The notes under the pieces were generated by a model. That model ran no database searches, was not told where the DNA came from, and saw nothing but the letters and a program-made list of their open reading frames with translations. The position numbers were made by a program, and so were the translations under genes. 64,000 nt of DNA from Amorphus sp040750475. GTDB taxonomy: Bacteria; Pseudomonadota; Alphaproteobacteria; Rhizobiales; Amorphaceae. Shown here one piece after another: positions 26,117-35,249 of this stretch (positions are counted from its first letter, which is position 1; each line of letters begins with the position of its first letter). The stretch spans positions 1-64,000 of the forward strand of contig NZ_JABJVY010000013.1 of NCBI RefSeq assembly GCF_040750475.1, read 5' to 3'.

Positions 26117-27133
26117 ATGAGCACGTCCTCGTCCCAGTCGGCGGCCCTGACCGCTACCGGCCGTCCCGCTCCCGGTGGTTGGGTCGCGCTTGCCGCCTCC
26201 CAGCACATACGCCTGGTCGCGGTTTGGTTGGCGCTGATTGTCCTGCCGTTCGTTCTGCCGAACAACTACCTCCTGTCGCTCGCCAACCTCGCCTTTATCA
26301 ATCTGATACTGATCGCCGGGCTCAACTTGTTGATGGGCTACGGTGGGCAGATTTCGCTCAGCCAGGCGGGCTTTTTCGGGCTCGGCGCCTATACGAGCGG
26401 GGTCCTGAATGTCGAGCTCGACGTCACCCCTTGGCTCGGGCTGCCTGCGGCGGCTCTTGTCGCCGGTGGAGCGGCGGCGCTTGTCGGCATCCCGGCGCTG
26501 AGGCTCAAAGGCCACTATCTGGCCATGGCCACGCTTGGCTGGAACGCCATCCTGATCGTTTTTTTCGTCCAGTTCATCGATCTCACCGGCGGTCCCAACG
26601 GTCTTCTGGGGGTCGAGCCGTTCTCGATCTTCGGCTACGCACTCGACCGGGAGCCGCGGGTGTTTCCGCTGGTTTGGGCGACCTCCTTCCTTGTCATGTT
26701 GGTGATCTTGAACTTCTTGCGTTCGCGTTCTGGGCGGGCGCTGCGCGCCGTCGCCACCAACGAGCTCGGCGCCGATGCGGTCGGTATCGACAGCTTCCGC
26801 ATCAAGCTGGTCGCGTTCAGCCTCTCTGCTGCACTGGCGGGAATTGCCGGCTCGCTCTACGTGCACGTGAACATGTACGCGTCGCCGGAGACGTTCTCGA
26901 TCGCGACATCGATCTTGCTCATCGTCATGGTCGCGATCGGTGGTGCGGGAACCTTCTGGGGCCCCGTCCTCGGCACGGCGATATATGTCCTACTGCCTCA
27001 GTTTTTGGCGGGTTTCGAAGATGCTGAGCTGCTGATCTTCGGAGCGGGAATGATCGTGGTCCTGGTCGCCTTCCCGGGCGGGCTGGCAAGCTTGCCGACT
27101 GCGGTCGCCAGATGGGTGGGGAGGCGCGCATGA
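26117..27133 (+). CDS. ABC transporter permease, LivM-like
   Basis: 338 aa. ATG 26117 preferred, with GAAGGTG upstream; a GTG at 26111 overlapping the preceding stop is the alternative. Polytopic, with NLLMGYGGQISLSQAGFFGLGAYTSG and GRALRAVATNELGADAVGID, both typical of LivM. Overlaps the next ATPase gene by 4 bp (ATGA). Confidence 0.93.
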   Translation: MSTSSSQSAALTATGRPAPGGWVALAASQHIRLVAVWLALIVLPFVLPNNYLLSLANLAFINLILIAGLNLLMGYGGQISLSQAGFFGLGAYTSGVLNVELDVTPWLGLPAAALVAGGAAALVGIPALRLKGHYLAMATLGWNAILIVFFVQFIDLTGGPNGLLGVEPFSIFGYALDREPRVFPLVWATSFLVMLVILNFLRSRSGRALRAVATNELGADAVGIDSFRIKLVAFSLSAALAGIAGSLYVHVNMYASPETFSIATSILLIVMVAIGGAGTFWGPVLGTAIYVLLPQFLAGFEDAELLIFGAGMIVVLVAFPGGLASLPTAVARWVGRRA

Positions 27134-27900
27134 CGCCGATCCTGGACGTTTCAGACCTTACCTGCCAATTCGCCGGTGTAACCGCGGTCGATGATCTGTC
27201 CTTCACGGTCGACCGCGGCCAGATCAAGGCCGTGATCGGTCCGAATGGCGCCGGCAAAAGCACACTCTTCAACATGATCGCCGGCGTCACCCGGCCGACC
27301 ACCGGGACGATCAGCTTCGACGGGTCGCGCATTGACGCGCTGCCGACATTTCGTCGGGCACGGCTCGGCATCGCCCGGACGTTTCAAAACCTTCAAGTCT
27401 TCCAGGAGATGACCGTCCTTGAAAATGTGATGGTCGGTGCTCACACGACCGGCCGGGCCGGGACGATGTCCGCCATATTTGCCACCCTCCGCCAACAGGC
27501 GGAGGAGCGGGACCTGACAGAGACCGCCCATGCGCTCCTGACGCGGTTCGGGCTTGCCGACAAGGCGCAGCTTAAGGCTGGCGCCCTGTCCTTCGGCCAG
27601 ATGAAGGTGTTGGAGCTTGCGCGCGCGCTCGCCTCCGATCCCAGCCTGCTTCTGCTCGACGAGCCGGCCGCTGGCCTGCCCCACGGGGAGGCGGACCGCA
27701 TGGGCGAGATCATCGTCGACCTCAACCGCAATGGCATGACGGTCCTTTTAGTGGAGCACAACATGCGCATGGTCATGTCTTTGTCCCACGACATTCTTGT
27801 CCTCAACAACGGACGGCGCATTGCCGAAGGCGATGCCGACACCGTGCGTCAGCACCCGGAAGTCCTGGCCGCCTATCTCGGCGAGAGCGAAGATGCTTGA
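27130..27900 (+). CDS. ABC transporter ATPase, LivG-like
   Basis: 256 aa from ATG 27130 (overlaps the permease stop). Walker A GPNGAGKST, Q-loop FQNLQVFQEMTVLENV, signature LSFGQMKVLELARAL, Walker B LLLLDEPAAGLPHGEADRM, H-loop VEHNMRMVMSL. The signature reads SFGQ rather than SGGQ, as seen in other LivG proteins. One half of the ATPase heterodimer driving the Liv-type importer. Confidence 0.94.
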   Translation: MTPILDVSDLTCQFAGVTAVDDLSFTVDRGQIKAVIGPNGAGKSTLFNMIAGVTRPTTGTISFDGSRIDALPTFRRARLGIARTFQNLQVFQEMTVLENVMVGAHTTGRAGTMSAIFATLRQQAEERDLTETAHALLTRFGLADKAQLKAGALSFGQMKVLELARALASDPSLLLLDEPAAGLPHGEADRMGEIIVDLNRNGMTVLLVEHNMRMVMSLSHDILVLNNGRRIAEGDADTVRQHPEVLAAYLGESEDA

Positions 27901-28606
27901 GATCACCGACCTTGCTGCCGGTTACGGCGCGTCCGATGTGCTGCACGGCATTTCGCTCAACGTCCCGGAAGGGGAGTGTGTCTGCCTGATCGGGGCGAAT
28001 GGCGCTGGCAAGTCGACGCTCCTGCGCTGCGTTGCAGGCCTCCTGCGCCCAAGCCGTGGGCGCATCGAGATTGCCGGGCGCGATCGGACCGGCGGCTCTG
28101 CGTCCGCCAGGCTCAGCTACGGCGTTGCCATGGTTCCGGAAGGTCGGCGCGTGTTCGCGCCGATGACCGTGCGGGAAAACCTGGAGATGGGGGCATTTCG
28201 TCGGTTGATCTGGCGGCGCGACCGAACCGTTTCGGACGATCTGGACACGGTTTTCGAGCTGTTCCCACGCTTGGCCGAGCGTCAACATCAGGCCGCGGGT
28301 CTGCTATCGGGCGGAGAGCAGCAAATGCTGGCAATCGGCCGCGCACTCATGAGCCGACCACGGCTCCTGCTGCTCGACGAGCCGTCGATGGGGCTGGCCC
28401 CCCGCGTCGTCCAGGATATCTTCGCCACGATCCGCCGTCTGAACCGCGACGGCATGTCGATCCTGCTCGCCGAGCAAAACGCCAACATGGCGCTCAAAAG
28501 CGCGACCCTTGGCTACGTTATCGCTGAAGGCGAGATCGTTCGGGTCGCCGAAAGCAGCCAATTGCTCGACGATCACTCCGTCCGCTCCGCCTATCTTGGT
28601 CTTTGA
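27893..28606 (+). CDS. ABC transporter ATPase, LivF-like
   Basis: 237 aa; ATG 27893 lies inside the end of the LivG gene (8-bp overlap). Walker A GANGAGKST, LivF-specific VPEGRRVFAPMTVRENL, signature LSGGEQQMLAIGRALM, Walker B LLLLDEPSMGLAPRVV, EQN at the H-loop position (AEQNANMAL), which is normal for LivF. Completes a five-component importer with 22132, 25233, 26117 and 27130. Confidence 0.95.
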   Translation: MLEITDLAAGYGASDVLHGISLNVPEGECVCLIGANGAGKSTLLRCVAGLLRPSRGRIEIAGRDRTGGSASARLSYGVAMVPEGRRVFAPMTVRENLEMGAFRRLIWRRDRTVSDDLDTVFELFPRLAERQHQAAGLLSGGEQQMLAIGRALMSRPRLLLLDEPSMGLAPRVVQDIFATIRRLNRDGMSILLAEQNANMALKSATLGYVIAEGEIVRVAESSQLLDDHSVRSAYLGL

Positions 28607-28617
28607 AAAATCCCATC

Positions 28618-29463
28618 ATGCTGAATTTACCATCTGCCGTCGACGCTCAGCTCGAGGCCGAGTACGCGTTGCGTCGGCGTCACCCGGAGCGCAGCGAGGT
28701 TTACGATCTCCATCGCCGCAAAAGCGCTGCGGTCAGGGCTGACGGACGCTGGCAGCTCGATGTGCGTTACGGCGCCGGCCCGCGCTGCCTGCTCGATGTG
28801 TTTCCGGCGGGGCCGGCCGGAGGGCCGGTGCTCTTCTTCGTGCACGGGGGCTACTGGCGTGCCCTAGACAAGTCCTACGTATCATTCCTGGTGCCTCCCT
28901 TCGTCGCCGCGGGCATCACGGTGGTCTTGCCGACCTACGATCTCGTTCCCGACGTTCCGGTCGGAAGCATTGTAGACGAGTTGCGGTTGGCGCTTGCTTA
29001 CGTGGTCGAGAATCTGGCGCCATCCTCCGTCGTTGTCGGCGGGCACTCTGCTGGTGGCCAGCTAGCGGCCATGCTGGCCCTAGACGATGCGGAGCGCGGC
29101 GGGGGTCCAATCTCCGGGCTCGTCGGGGTGAGCGGCGCCTACGATCTAAGACCGCTTCTGCGCACGTCGATCAACGTGGACCTCCGTTTGACGGAAGAGG
29201 AAGCGGCAAGACAAAGCCCGCTCGTCCGGCTCGGCACTCTGCCGTCGACCGCTCCTTTGGTGCCGCTTTTGGCTGCCGTCGGCAGCGAAGAGACGCGCGG
29301 CTTTCGCGCCTGGTCGGCGGAACTCGTGGAGGGCTGGCGTGCGCGCGGCGCCGAAGCGCACCTCATGGAACCGGACGGACGGACCCATTTCACAGTTCTC
29401 GACGCGATCGCTGAGCCCGACGGCGCGTTGGCGAAGGCGATCATCGCACTCGCCGGCGTTTAG
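28618..29463 (+). CDS. Alpha/beta hydrolase, arylformamidase (KynB-like) type
   Basis: 281 aa from ATG 28618; an in-frame TTG at 28603 that overlaps the LivF stop is an alternative. Oxyanion-hole motif HGGYWRALDKS, nucleophile elbow GGHSAGGQLA, and a late His in GRTHFTVLD, the layout of esterase/arylformamidases of the kynurenine-formamidase group. It may hydrolyse an N-acyl or ester group of the imported compound after or before the diiron oxidation. Last gene of the operon; a converging operon follows 130 bp later. Confidence 0.82.
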   Translation: MLNLPSAVDAQLEAEYALRRRHPERSEVYDLHRRKSAAVRADGRWQLDVRYGAGPRCLLDVFPAGPAGGPVLFFVHGGYWRALDKSYVSFLVPPFVAAGITVVLPTYDLVPDVPVGSIVDELRLALAYVVENLAPSSVVVGGHSAGGQLAAMLALDDAERGGGPISGLVGVSGAYDLRPLLRTSINVDLRLTEEEAARQSPLVRLGTLPSTAPLVPLLAAVGSEETRGFRAWSAELVEGWRARGAEAHLMEPDGRTHFTVLDAIAEPDGALAKAIIALAGV

Positions 29464-29592
29464 TGGCCACTACGGCCCTGGGGCTTTTCTTGTGGGTCAT
29501 GGGTTCGCCTTCGTCGTTCGGTTCGCGACGTGCCGCGCGTGCTTGTCGGGCCGCTTGGTCGCTGATCTGGACGGCGACTACAGTCTGCTTTT

Positions 29593-31227
29593 TCAGACCT
29601 CTCGACTGAGATCTGATCCATCGATTTTTCCGTATCCGCCGCCGCCGGCCGACAGGCAAACGATGCGATCGCCTTTTCTGAGCTCGGTGCGGCTCTCGCG
29701 GGGGCCGAGCGGGACGACATCGCCGGTCGCGCGCTCGATGTGGTAGGCGTGGCCTTCGCCGTCAGCGCCGCCGGCCAGGCCGTAGGGCGGTACGCGCAGC
29801 CCATCGCCGCTTGTAGCGATGGTCGCGACACCTTCTCCTTCATAGCGCATTCGAAAGACGCCGCCGGGACCGCCGCGCTTCAGGCCGGCGCCGCCGGAGC
29901 CTTCGCGCAAGGAATATTCCTCGACGACCAGCGGATAGGAGGCCTCGGTGCGTTCGATGCTCGGCGAAGGGGTGCCGCCGGGATTGTGGATGCCGCCGAG
30001 GTTGGGCCAGCCGTCGTGGTGGGCGTTGGCCCCAGCGCCGCCGCGATTGAAAAACGAGTGCCAGATGAAGGCCTCGCCGGACGTGCCTCGGCCGGCAATG
30101 GCAAAGCGGAAGCGGCGGGCAAATCCGGCGATCGCGGCTTCGGGGAGCGCATCCGCCATCGCTTTCAGCACCGCCTCGATGATCGCGCTGGCCGTCAGCG
30201 AGGTGCAGGCGGCCACCGGGGCCGGCTCGCGCGGATCGACGATCGAACCCGGTCGCGTGACGATGTCGACGCAGCGACTGGCGCCGTCGTTGAGCGTCCC
30301 CTCGTTGTCGCTCAGATAGAGTAGGGCAACGATGACGGCCGCCCGGGTGTTGGCAATGGGACTGTTGAGGAAGGTCGGTAGCTGGTCCGGACAGTCGCTG
30401 AGATCGACAACGATCCTGTCGGACAAGATGTCGATTTTCGCCGTGATCGGAATCAAAGGCTCGTCGGGAGCGCCTTCCAGATGACTGGTGCTTTCGTAGT
30501 GGCCGGGGGTATAGCGCTTTAGAAACTGGCGCATGTGCGCGTCGCCGGACGCGAGTACCGCCTCGGCGCAGGTCGTGGCGATCTGCGATCCGTAGCGCGC
30601 GATGAGCTGCTCCATCCGATCGCGGCCGGTATAGAGGGCGGCGATCTGGGCGTGGATGTCGCCTTTCAGGTCATCGCCTTTGCGCGAATTGAGTGCCATG
30701 AGCTCCAGAACGTCGGTGCGCAGCCGTCCCCGCTCGACCAGTTTCATCGGCGGAATGCGCAGGCCTTCGTGCCAGATCTCCGTGGCGCCGGGACTGTAGC
30801 TGCCCGGCGAAAGGCCGCCTATGTCGCCTTGGTGAGCGCGCAGCGCCACCCAGAAACGGATTTCGCCCTCGCCGAAGACCGGCATCGCCATGGTGACGTC
30901 AGGGAGGTGACTGCCCCCGAGATAGGGATCGTTGGCGATCAGCACGTCGCCTTGTTGGAGATCCCCCTCAAAAACCTCGGCCATCGCCTCGATAGCGAAG
31001 GGAATAGCGCCCATGTGGATCGGCACGCGCTCGGCCTGGGCAAGGGTTCGGGCCCGACCGTCGAGCACCACGCTGGAGAAATCGCGGCTTTGGTTGAGGA
31101 TCGGCGAGAAGCAGGTGCGCGTCATCGCCTCGACCATCTCTTCGGCGATGGCGCGCAGCTTGTGCTGGACGACGGCGAGGGTCAGCGGGTCGATAGACGG
31201 CTTCGACGCCGGGACGGTGTCGGTCAT
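29593..31227 (-). CDS. Hydantoinase B / oxoprolinase beta-type subunit
   Basis: 544 aa; start ATG at 31227, two bases downstream of the HyuA stop. LAVVQHKLRAIAEEMVEAMTRTCFSPILNQSRDFS at the N-terminus, QGDVLIANDPYLGGSHLPDV and the C-terminal GGGGYGKIDG tail are HyuB hallmarks. With HyuA it forms an ATP-dependent enzyme that opens cyclic amides (hydantoin, 5-oxoproline) or carboxylates ketones (acetone or acetophenone carboxylase relatives). Length fits HyuB, and the absence of a gamma subunit favours the hydantoinase/oxoprolinase side. Confidence 0.93.
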   Translation of the reverse strand: MTDTVPASKPSIDPLTLAVVQHKLRAIAEEMVEAMTRTCFSPILNQSRDFSSVVLDGRARTLAQAERVPIHMGAIPFAIEAMAEVFEGDLQQGDVLIANDPYLGGSHLPDVTMAMPVFGEGEIRFWVALRAHQGDIGGLSPGSYSPGATEIWHEGLRIPPMKLVERGRLRTDVLELMALNSRKGDDLKGDIHAQIAALYTGRDRMEQLIARYGSQIATTCAEAVLASGDAHMRQFLKRYTPGHYESTSHLEGAPDEPLIPITAKIDILSDRIVVDLSDCPDQLPTFLNSPIANTRAAVIVALLYLSDNEGTLNDGASRCVDIVTRPGSIVDPREPAPVAACTSLTASAIIEAVLKAMADALPEAAIAGFARRFRFAIAGRGTSGEAFIWHSFFNRGGAGANAHHDGWPNLGGIHNPGGTPSPSIERTEASYPLVVEEYSLREGSGGAGLKRGGPGGVFRMRYEGEGVATIATSGDGLRVPPYGLAGGADGEGHAYHIERATGDVVPLGPRESRTELRKGDRIVCLSAGGGGYGKIDGSDLSREV

Positions 31228-31229
31228 GG

Positions 31230-33278
31230 TCAGCGGACTCCGGGAACGATTTCGAGGCTGCCGTTCGCGTCGACGCTCGCGCGGCTGCCGGGCAGGACGA
31301 GGACCGTCGTCGAGGCGGAATCGACGAGGCCCGGACCTTCGAAGGTCGCGCCCGCGCCGAGGTCGTCGAACCAATAGGTCGGACACTCGGTCCATTCGCC
31401 GAGATAGGCCGGGCGCGATCCGACCGGCGTCGCGACCTTCTCCGCCGCAGGTGCGATCGCCGGAAGCGTCAGCAGCGGAATTTGGCCGAGGGCTGAGACG
31501 CGGCAGGTGTCAATGAAGGCGGGCTCGTCGTGGACGTGGTGGAAGAGGCCTCGATAGGTCTCGGAAAATTTTTCCTGAACCCGTGCGGGGCCGTCACCGG
31601 CAAGATCGGCTTCGACAAGGCCGACATCGATGCTCTCGATCTGTCGGCGATAACGACATTCGACGGTTAGGCGCATCGCTTGGCGCGCGTCCTCGAAGCC
31701 GTCCTCAAGGAGAGCGGTCCGGCCTTCTTGGATGAGCTTCTCGAAGATCGCGCGCAGGTCGGCGGGCGAGAGCTCCTCCACGGAAACTCCGACACTCTGA
31801 CTGAAATCGTGGCGGACCTCGGTCGCGAGAAAGCCGAGCGCCGACAGGACCGAGGCTTGGCGCGGTACGATCGCGCGGGGGATCTCCAGTTCGCGCGCCA
31901 CCTGGTCGGCATGAAGTCCGCCGGCACCGCCGAAGGACATGAGTGCGAACTCGCGTGGATCGGCGCCCCGACGTACTGTCGCCAGGCGAATGCCTTCGGT
32001 GATCTTGGAGACGGCGAGCTGCTGAATGGCATAGGCCGCCTCCTCGACGCCGATGCCGAGAGGATCGGCGATATCGCGAGCGAGCGCGGCTCGGGCAAGC
32101 TCGGGCGCCATCTCCAACCGGCCGCCCAGGAAAGTGGCGGGGGAGATGCAACCGAGCACCAGGTTCGCGTCTGCAAGCGTCGTCTTTGTGCCACCTCGCT
32201 GGAAGGCGACAGGGCCGGGCGATGCGCCGGCGCTCTGCGGGCCGACGGTGAGAATCCCGGCGGCATCGAGCGCCGCGATCGAGCCGCCGCCGAGCGCGAT
32301 CGGATTGATCTCGATAGCGCTCACGGCGATCTTGGCATCGGCGAGCACCTTGGTTGGCTGCTCGATGGGCACGTGGTTCTCCACGATGCAGACGTCGCTG
32401 CTGGTGCCACCGGTGTCGTAGCTCACCACGTTGTCGAGCTGCATTGATTGGGCGAACAATGCGGCGGCGCGCGCACCGCCGGCCGGTCCGCTGGTTACGG
32501 CGCCGACGGCCCGTTGCCCGGCCTCTGCGATGGGAAGAACCCCGCCGCTCGATTGCATGACGAGGATGGGCGCCTTCGCGCCGCTTGCCTTGAGGTTGTT
32601 TGAAAGCCGCTCGAGGTAGCGGCTTAGACCCGGCCCGACATAGGCATTGACCACGGTGGTCGAAAGTCGGTCGTATTCGCCTTCCTTGGCCAGGATGTCG
32701 CTGGCGAGGGACGTGTAGACCGGCCAGCCGGACGCCGCGATGCGCTCGGCGACCAGCCGCTCATGTACCGGATTGCGATGGGCGTGAAGCAGACACACGG
32801 CCACCGCTTCGACGCCCGCTTCGCGAAGCTCGGCGATGACCTGGTCGATTTCCGTCGGATCGGGCGCTGTTTCGATGCTGCCGTCGGCGCGCAGCCGTTC
32901 GGTGATCTCCTTGCGCAGAGACTTTGGTACCAGCGGAGCGGGAAAAGGGTCGCGCAGCGAGTAGCGCTTGGCCTTGGTACCCTCGCGCATGACGAGAAGG
33001 TCGCCAAAGCCTTTCGTCGTGATCAGGCCGACCTTGGCGCCCTTGCGCTCGACGAGAATGTTCGTGGCGACCGTGGTGCCGTGCACCAGCATCTCTAATT
33101 CGCCGAGCAGCGCCTCGAACGACATGTCGAGTTCTGCGGCGAGCAGCTTCAATCCGTTGGCCACCCCGCGGGACGGGTCGTCAGGGGTTGAACTGGTCTT
33201 TACGAAGACCACCCCGCGCCGCGGCACCGAGGCGACCACGTCGGTGAAGGTCCCGCCAACATCGATCCCGATGCGCAT
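31230..33278 (-). CDS. Hydantoinase A / oxoprolinase alpha-type subunit
   Basis: 682 aa; ATG 33278 chosen (MRIGIDVGGTFTDVVAS), seven codons inside the longer frame. Actin-fold ATPase: phosphate-1 motif DVGGTFTD, VTSGPAGGARAA, YDTGGTSSDVCIV, and the ALGGGSIAALD segment typical of HyuA. Binds ATP to activate the ring amide for cleavage with HyuB. First gene of a leftward operon, divergent from a TRAP transporter with which it shares a 270-bp control region. Confidence 0.94.
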   Translation of the reverse strand: MRIGIDVGGTFTDVVASVPRRGVVFVKTSSTPDDPSRGVANGLKLLAAELDMSFEALLGELEMLVHGTTVATNILVERKGAKVGLITTKGFGDLLVMREGTKAKRYSLRDPFPAPLVPKSLRKEITERLRADGSIETAPDPTEIDQVIAELREAGVEAVAVCLLHAHRNPVHERLVAERIAASGWPVYTSLASDILAKEGEYDRLSTTVVNAYVGPGLSRYLERLSNNLKASGAKAPILVMQSSGGVLPIAEAGQRAVGAVTSGPAGGARAAALFAQSMQLDNVVSYDTGGTSSDVCIVENHVPIEQPTKVLADAKIAVSAIEINPIALGGGSIAALDAAGILTVGPQSAGASPGPVAFQRGGTKTTLADANLVLGCISPATFLGGRLEMAPELARAALARDIADPLGIGVEEAAYAIQQLAVSKITEGIRLATVRRGADPREFALMSFGGAGGLHADQVARELEIPRAIVPRQASVLSALGFLATEVRHDFSQSVGVSVEELSPADLRAIFEKLIQEGRTALLEDGFEDARQAMRLTVECRYRRQIESIDVGLVEADLAGDGPARVQEKFSETYRGLFHHVHDEPAFIDTCRVSALGQIPLLTLPAIAPAAEKVATPVGSRPAYLGEWTECPTYWFDDLGAGATFEGPGLVDSASTTVLVLPGSRASVDANGSLEIVPGVR

Positions 33279-33321
33279 ACGACCATCCTCTCCAAACACA
33301 AAACTGAGCTTTCGATATCGG

Positions 33322-33429
33322 ACTAGTCAGGATTGGTCAATGTGTGCAGAGCCTGCGTAATGATTTCGCAAGAAAGGTCAAAAATGACCATTTTTCTGGC
33401 TTGACAACCTGAGTACTCAATCTGAGGAT
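33322..33429 (+). promoter_or_regulatory. Divergent promoter/operator region between HyuA and the TRAP operon
   Basis: Contains GACTAGTC (33322-33329), GGTCA-AAAA-TGACC (33376-33389) and the perfect 10-mer TGAGTACTCA (33410-33419). A TTGACA (33401-33406) fits a -35 box for the TRAP operon, with a poor -10 17 bp on; the last palindrome would sit in its spacer. These are candidate sites for the GntR/UTRA regulator encoded at 37708. Confidence 0.4.
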
Positions 33430-33548
33430 TGCCCGGTCTTGCTGATCCGAGCAGGGCGTCACGGTGACAAATGCGAAGGGGCACCGCTCTTCGAGCCGAG
33501 GTTCGCGTGCCGATGAATTGGCGCAACGGGAACACAGAGAGGAACACA

Positions 33549-34550
33549 ATGAAGCAGCAAACGAGGACGCGGATGCGTACCCTCTTCGGAAGTCTGGCGA
33601 TCGCCGGGCTCTTGCTCGGAGCCGGGACGGCCTCTGCGACGACCACCTTGAAATTCGGCAGTCTCGGTGCGCCGGGATCGCTGTCCGACAAGGCGATCAA
33701 TCACTTCGCCGAGCTGGTGAGCGAGAAGTCGAACGGTGAGATCGAAATCCAGAGCTTCGGATCCGCGCAGCTCGGAAGCGACCGCGATATGCTCTCGAAG
33801 CTGAAGCTGGGCGTGCTCGATTTCTCTCTACCGTCTTCCATCATGTCGAGCGAGATCGACCTCTTCGGCATGTTCGAGATGCCCTATCTCGTGCGCGACC
33901 GGGAGCATATGAAGCGCATCGAAGAAGAGATCGTTTGGCCGGTGCTGGCTCCGGCGGCCGAGGAGCGTGGCTACAAGATCCTGGCGGTCTGGGAGAATGG
34001 CTTCCGCAATCTCACCAACAGCGTGCGCCCGATCGTGAAGCCGGAGGATCTCGATGGCATCAAATTGAGGGTGCCGCCGGGCAAGTGGCGGCTCAAGATG
34101 TTCGAGGCCTACGGCGCGAACCCAAGCCCGATGAAATTCTCCGAGCTCTTCGTCGCGTTGCAGACGGGCGTCATGGACGGGCAGGAAAACCCGCTCACCT
34201 ACATCGACAGCTCGAAGTTTCAGGAAGTGCAGGATTACCTTTCGCTGAGCGGCCACGTCTACGCGCCGGCCTATGTCACGATGGGCCTCAACCGCTACAA
34301 CCAGCTCCCGGAAGAGACGCAGAAGATCCTGACCGAGGCGGCGCGCGAAACCCAGGCCTTTGTCTACGAGACGGCCGCAACCGACGACGCGGCTTTGGTC
34401 AAAAAGCTCGCCGACGAGGGAATGGAGGTGAACGAGGTCGACAAGGACGCCTTCATTGCCGCCAGCGGCACGATCTACGAGGAATTCGAGACCGAAGTGC
34501 CGGATGCGGCTCCTCTGGTCCAGAAGGCGCTTGAACTCGGCCAGGAGTAG
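33549..34550 (+). CDS. TRAP transporter substrate-binding protein (DctP family)
   Basis: 333 aa from ATG 33549 (GAGAGGAAC upstream). Sec signal: MRTLFGSLAIAGLLLGAGTASA, cleavage near residue 31. The mature domain shows SLGAPGSLSDKAINHFAELVSEKSNGEIEIQ and VPPGKWRLKMFEAYGANPSPMKFSELFVALQTGVMDGQENP; the Arg in the KLRVPP segment normally salt-bridges a carboxylate ligand. Periplasmic receptor for the DctQ/DctM pair downstream; an organic acid or hydantoin-derived N-carbamoyl acid is plausible. Confidence 0.93.
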   Translation: MKQQTRTRMRTLFGSLAIAGLLLGAGTASATTTLKFGSLGAPGSLSDKAINHFAELVSEKSNGEIEIQSFGSAQLGSDRDMLSKLKLGVLDFSLPSSIMSSEIDLFGMFEMPYLVRDREHMKRIEEEIVWPVLAPAAEERGYKILAVWENGFRNLTNSVRPIVKPEDLDGIKLRVPPGKWRLKMFEAYGANPSPMKFSELFVALQTGVMDGQENPLTYIDSSKFQEVQDYLSLSGHVYAPAYVTMGLNRYNQLPEETQKILTEAARETQAFVYETAATDDAALVKKLADEGMEVNEVDKDAFIAASGTIYEEFETEVPDAAPLVQKALELGQE

Positions 34551-34598
34551 GCCGCCCTCGCGCGGACCGACTCGGGACGCGCGATAGCAAACCCGCCG

Positions 34599-34629
34599 AC
34601 CGGCCGCCTATTCCGGGCTGCCGGCCGGT
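34599..34629 (+). promoter_or_regulatory. Intercistronic hairpin between DctP and DctQ
   Basis: ACCGGCCG (34599-34606) pairs perfectly with CGGCCGGT (34622-34629), with a 15-base loop and no T-run. Located in the 180-bp gap between the binding protein and membrane genes, where such stems usually stabilise the upstream mRNA or attenuate, so that the receptor is made in excess. Confidence 0.45.
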
Positions 34630-34733
34630 TCGACCGCCGACCTAACCGTCACACGCCGCATGCTGCACGGTGACCCTTCGGGCCCCTTCCGATTCCGATG
34701 GTCGAACCCGAGCAGCCGCCCGACGAGGCTTCC

Positions 34734-35246
34734 ATGACCTCAATCAAGCGGGGGCTCGAATTGCTCCTAGAATGGATTGTCATCGCGCTGATGGTGATCC
34801 TCGCGATCACCGTAACGGCGGGTATCGCCTTCCGGGCGGCCGGCGCGGCGCTACACTGGTACGACGAAGTCGCCTCGATCCTGCTCGCCTGGCTCACCTA
34901 CTATGGGGCGGCATTGGCGGCGCTCAAGCGCGCGCACATCGGGGTCGGCGAGATTATGCATAAGATCCCAACGATCCCGCGCGCCTTCCTCTATGCGATC
35001 GGCGAGTGTCTGATCATCGGCTTCTTCGTCGTCGTCATCTGGATGAGCATGCGCCTCTACGGCGCGCTCGAGGGCGTGATGCTCGTCAGCCTGCCGTGGA
35101 TGCCCGAGCGCTTCGTCCAGTCGGTGGTGCCGATCGGCGCGGCTCTCTTCATCCTTGCGGAGCTGCTGAGCATTCCGGAGGGCTGGCGCGCCCTTGCAAA
35201 GCCTGCCGCCCCCCATATCGACGAACTCGCACCGGACAGCGTTTGA
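34734..35246 (+). CDS. TRAP transporter small permease (DctQ family)
   Basis: 170 aa from ATG 34734, which has ACGAGG upstream; an in-frame ATG at 34698 lacks a ribosome site. Four hydrophobic segments (LLLEWIVIALMVILAITVTAGIAF, then ILLAWLTYYGAALAALKRAHIG and two more) give the usual DctQ topology. Partner of DctM, 3 bp downstream. Confidence 0.9.
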   Translation: MTSIKRGLELLLEWIVIALMVILAITVTAGIAFRAAGAALHWYDEVASILLAWLTYYGAALAALKRAHIGVGEIMHKIPTIPRAFLYAIGECLIIGFFVVVIWMSMRLYGALEGVMLVSLPWMPERFVQSVVPIGAALFILAELLSIPEGWRALAKPAAPHIDELAPDSV

Positions 35247-35249
35247 CCC

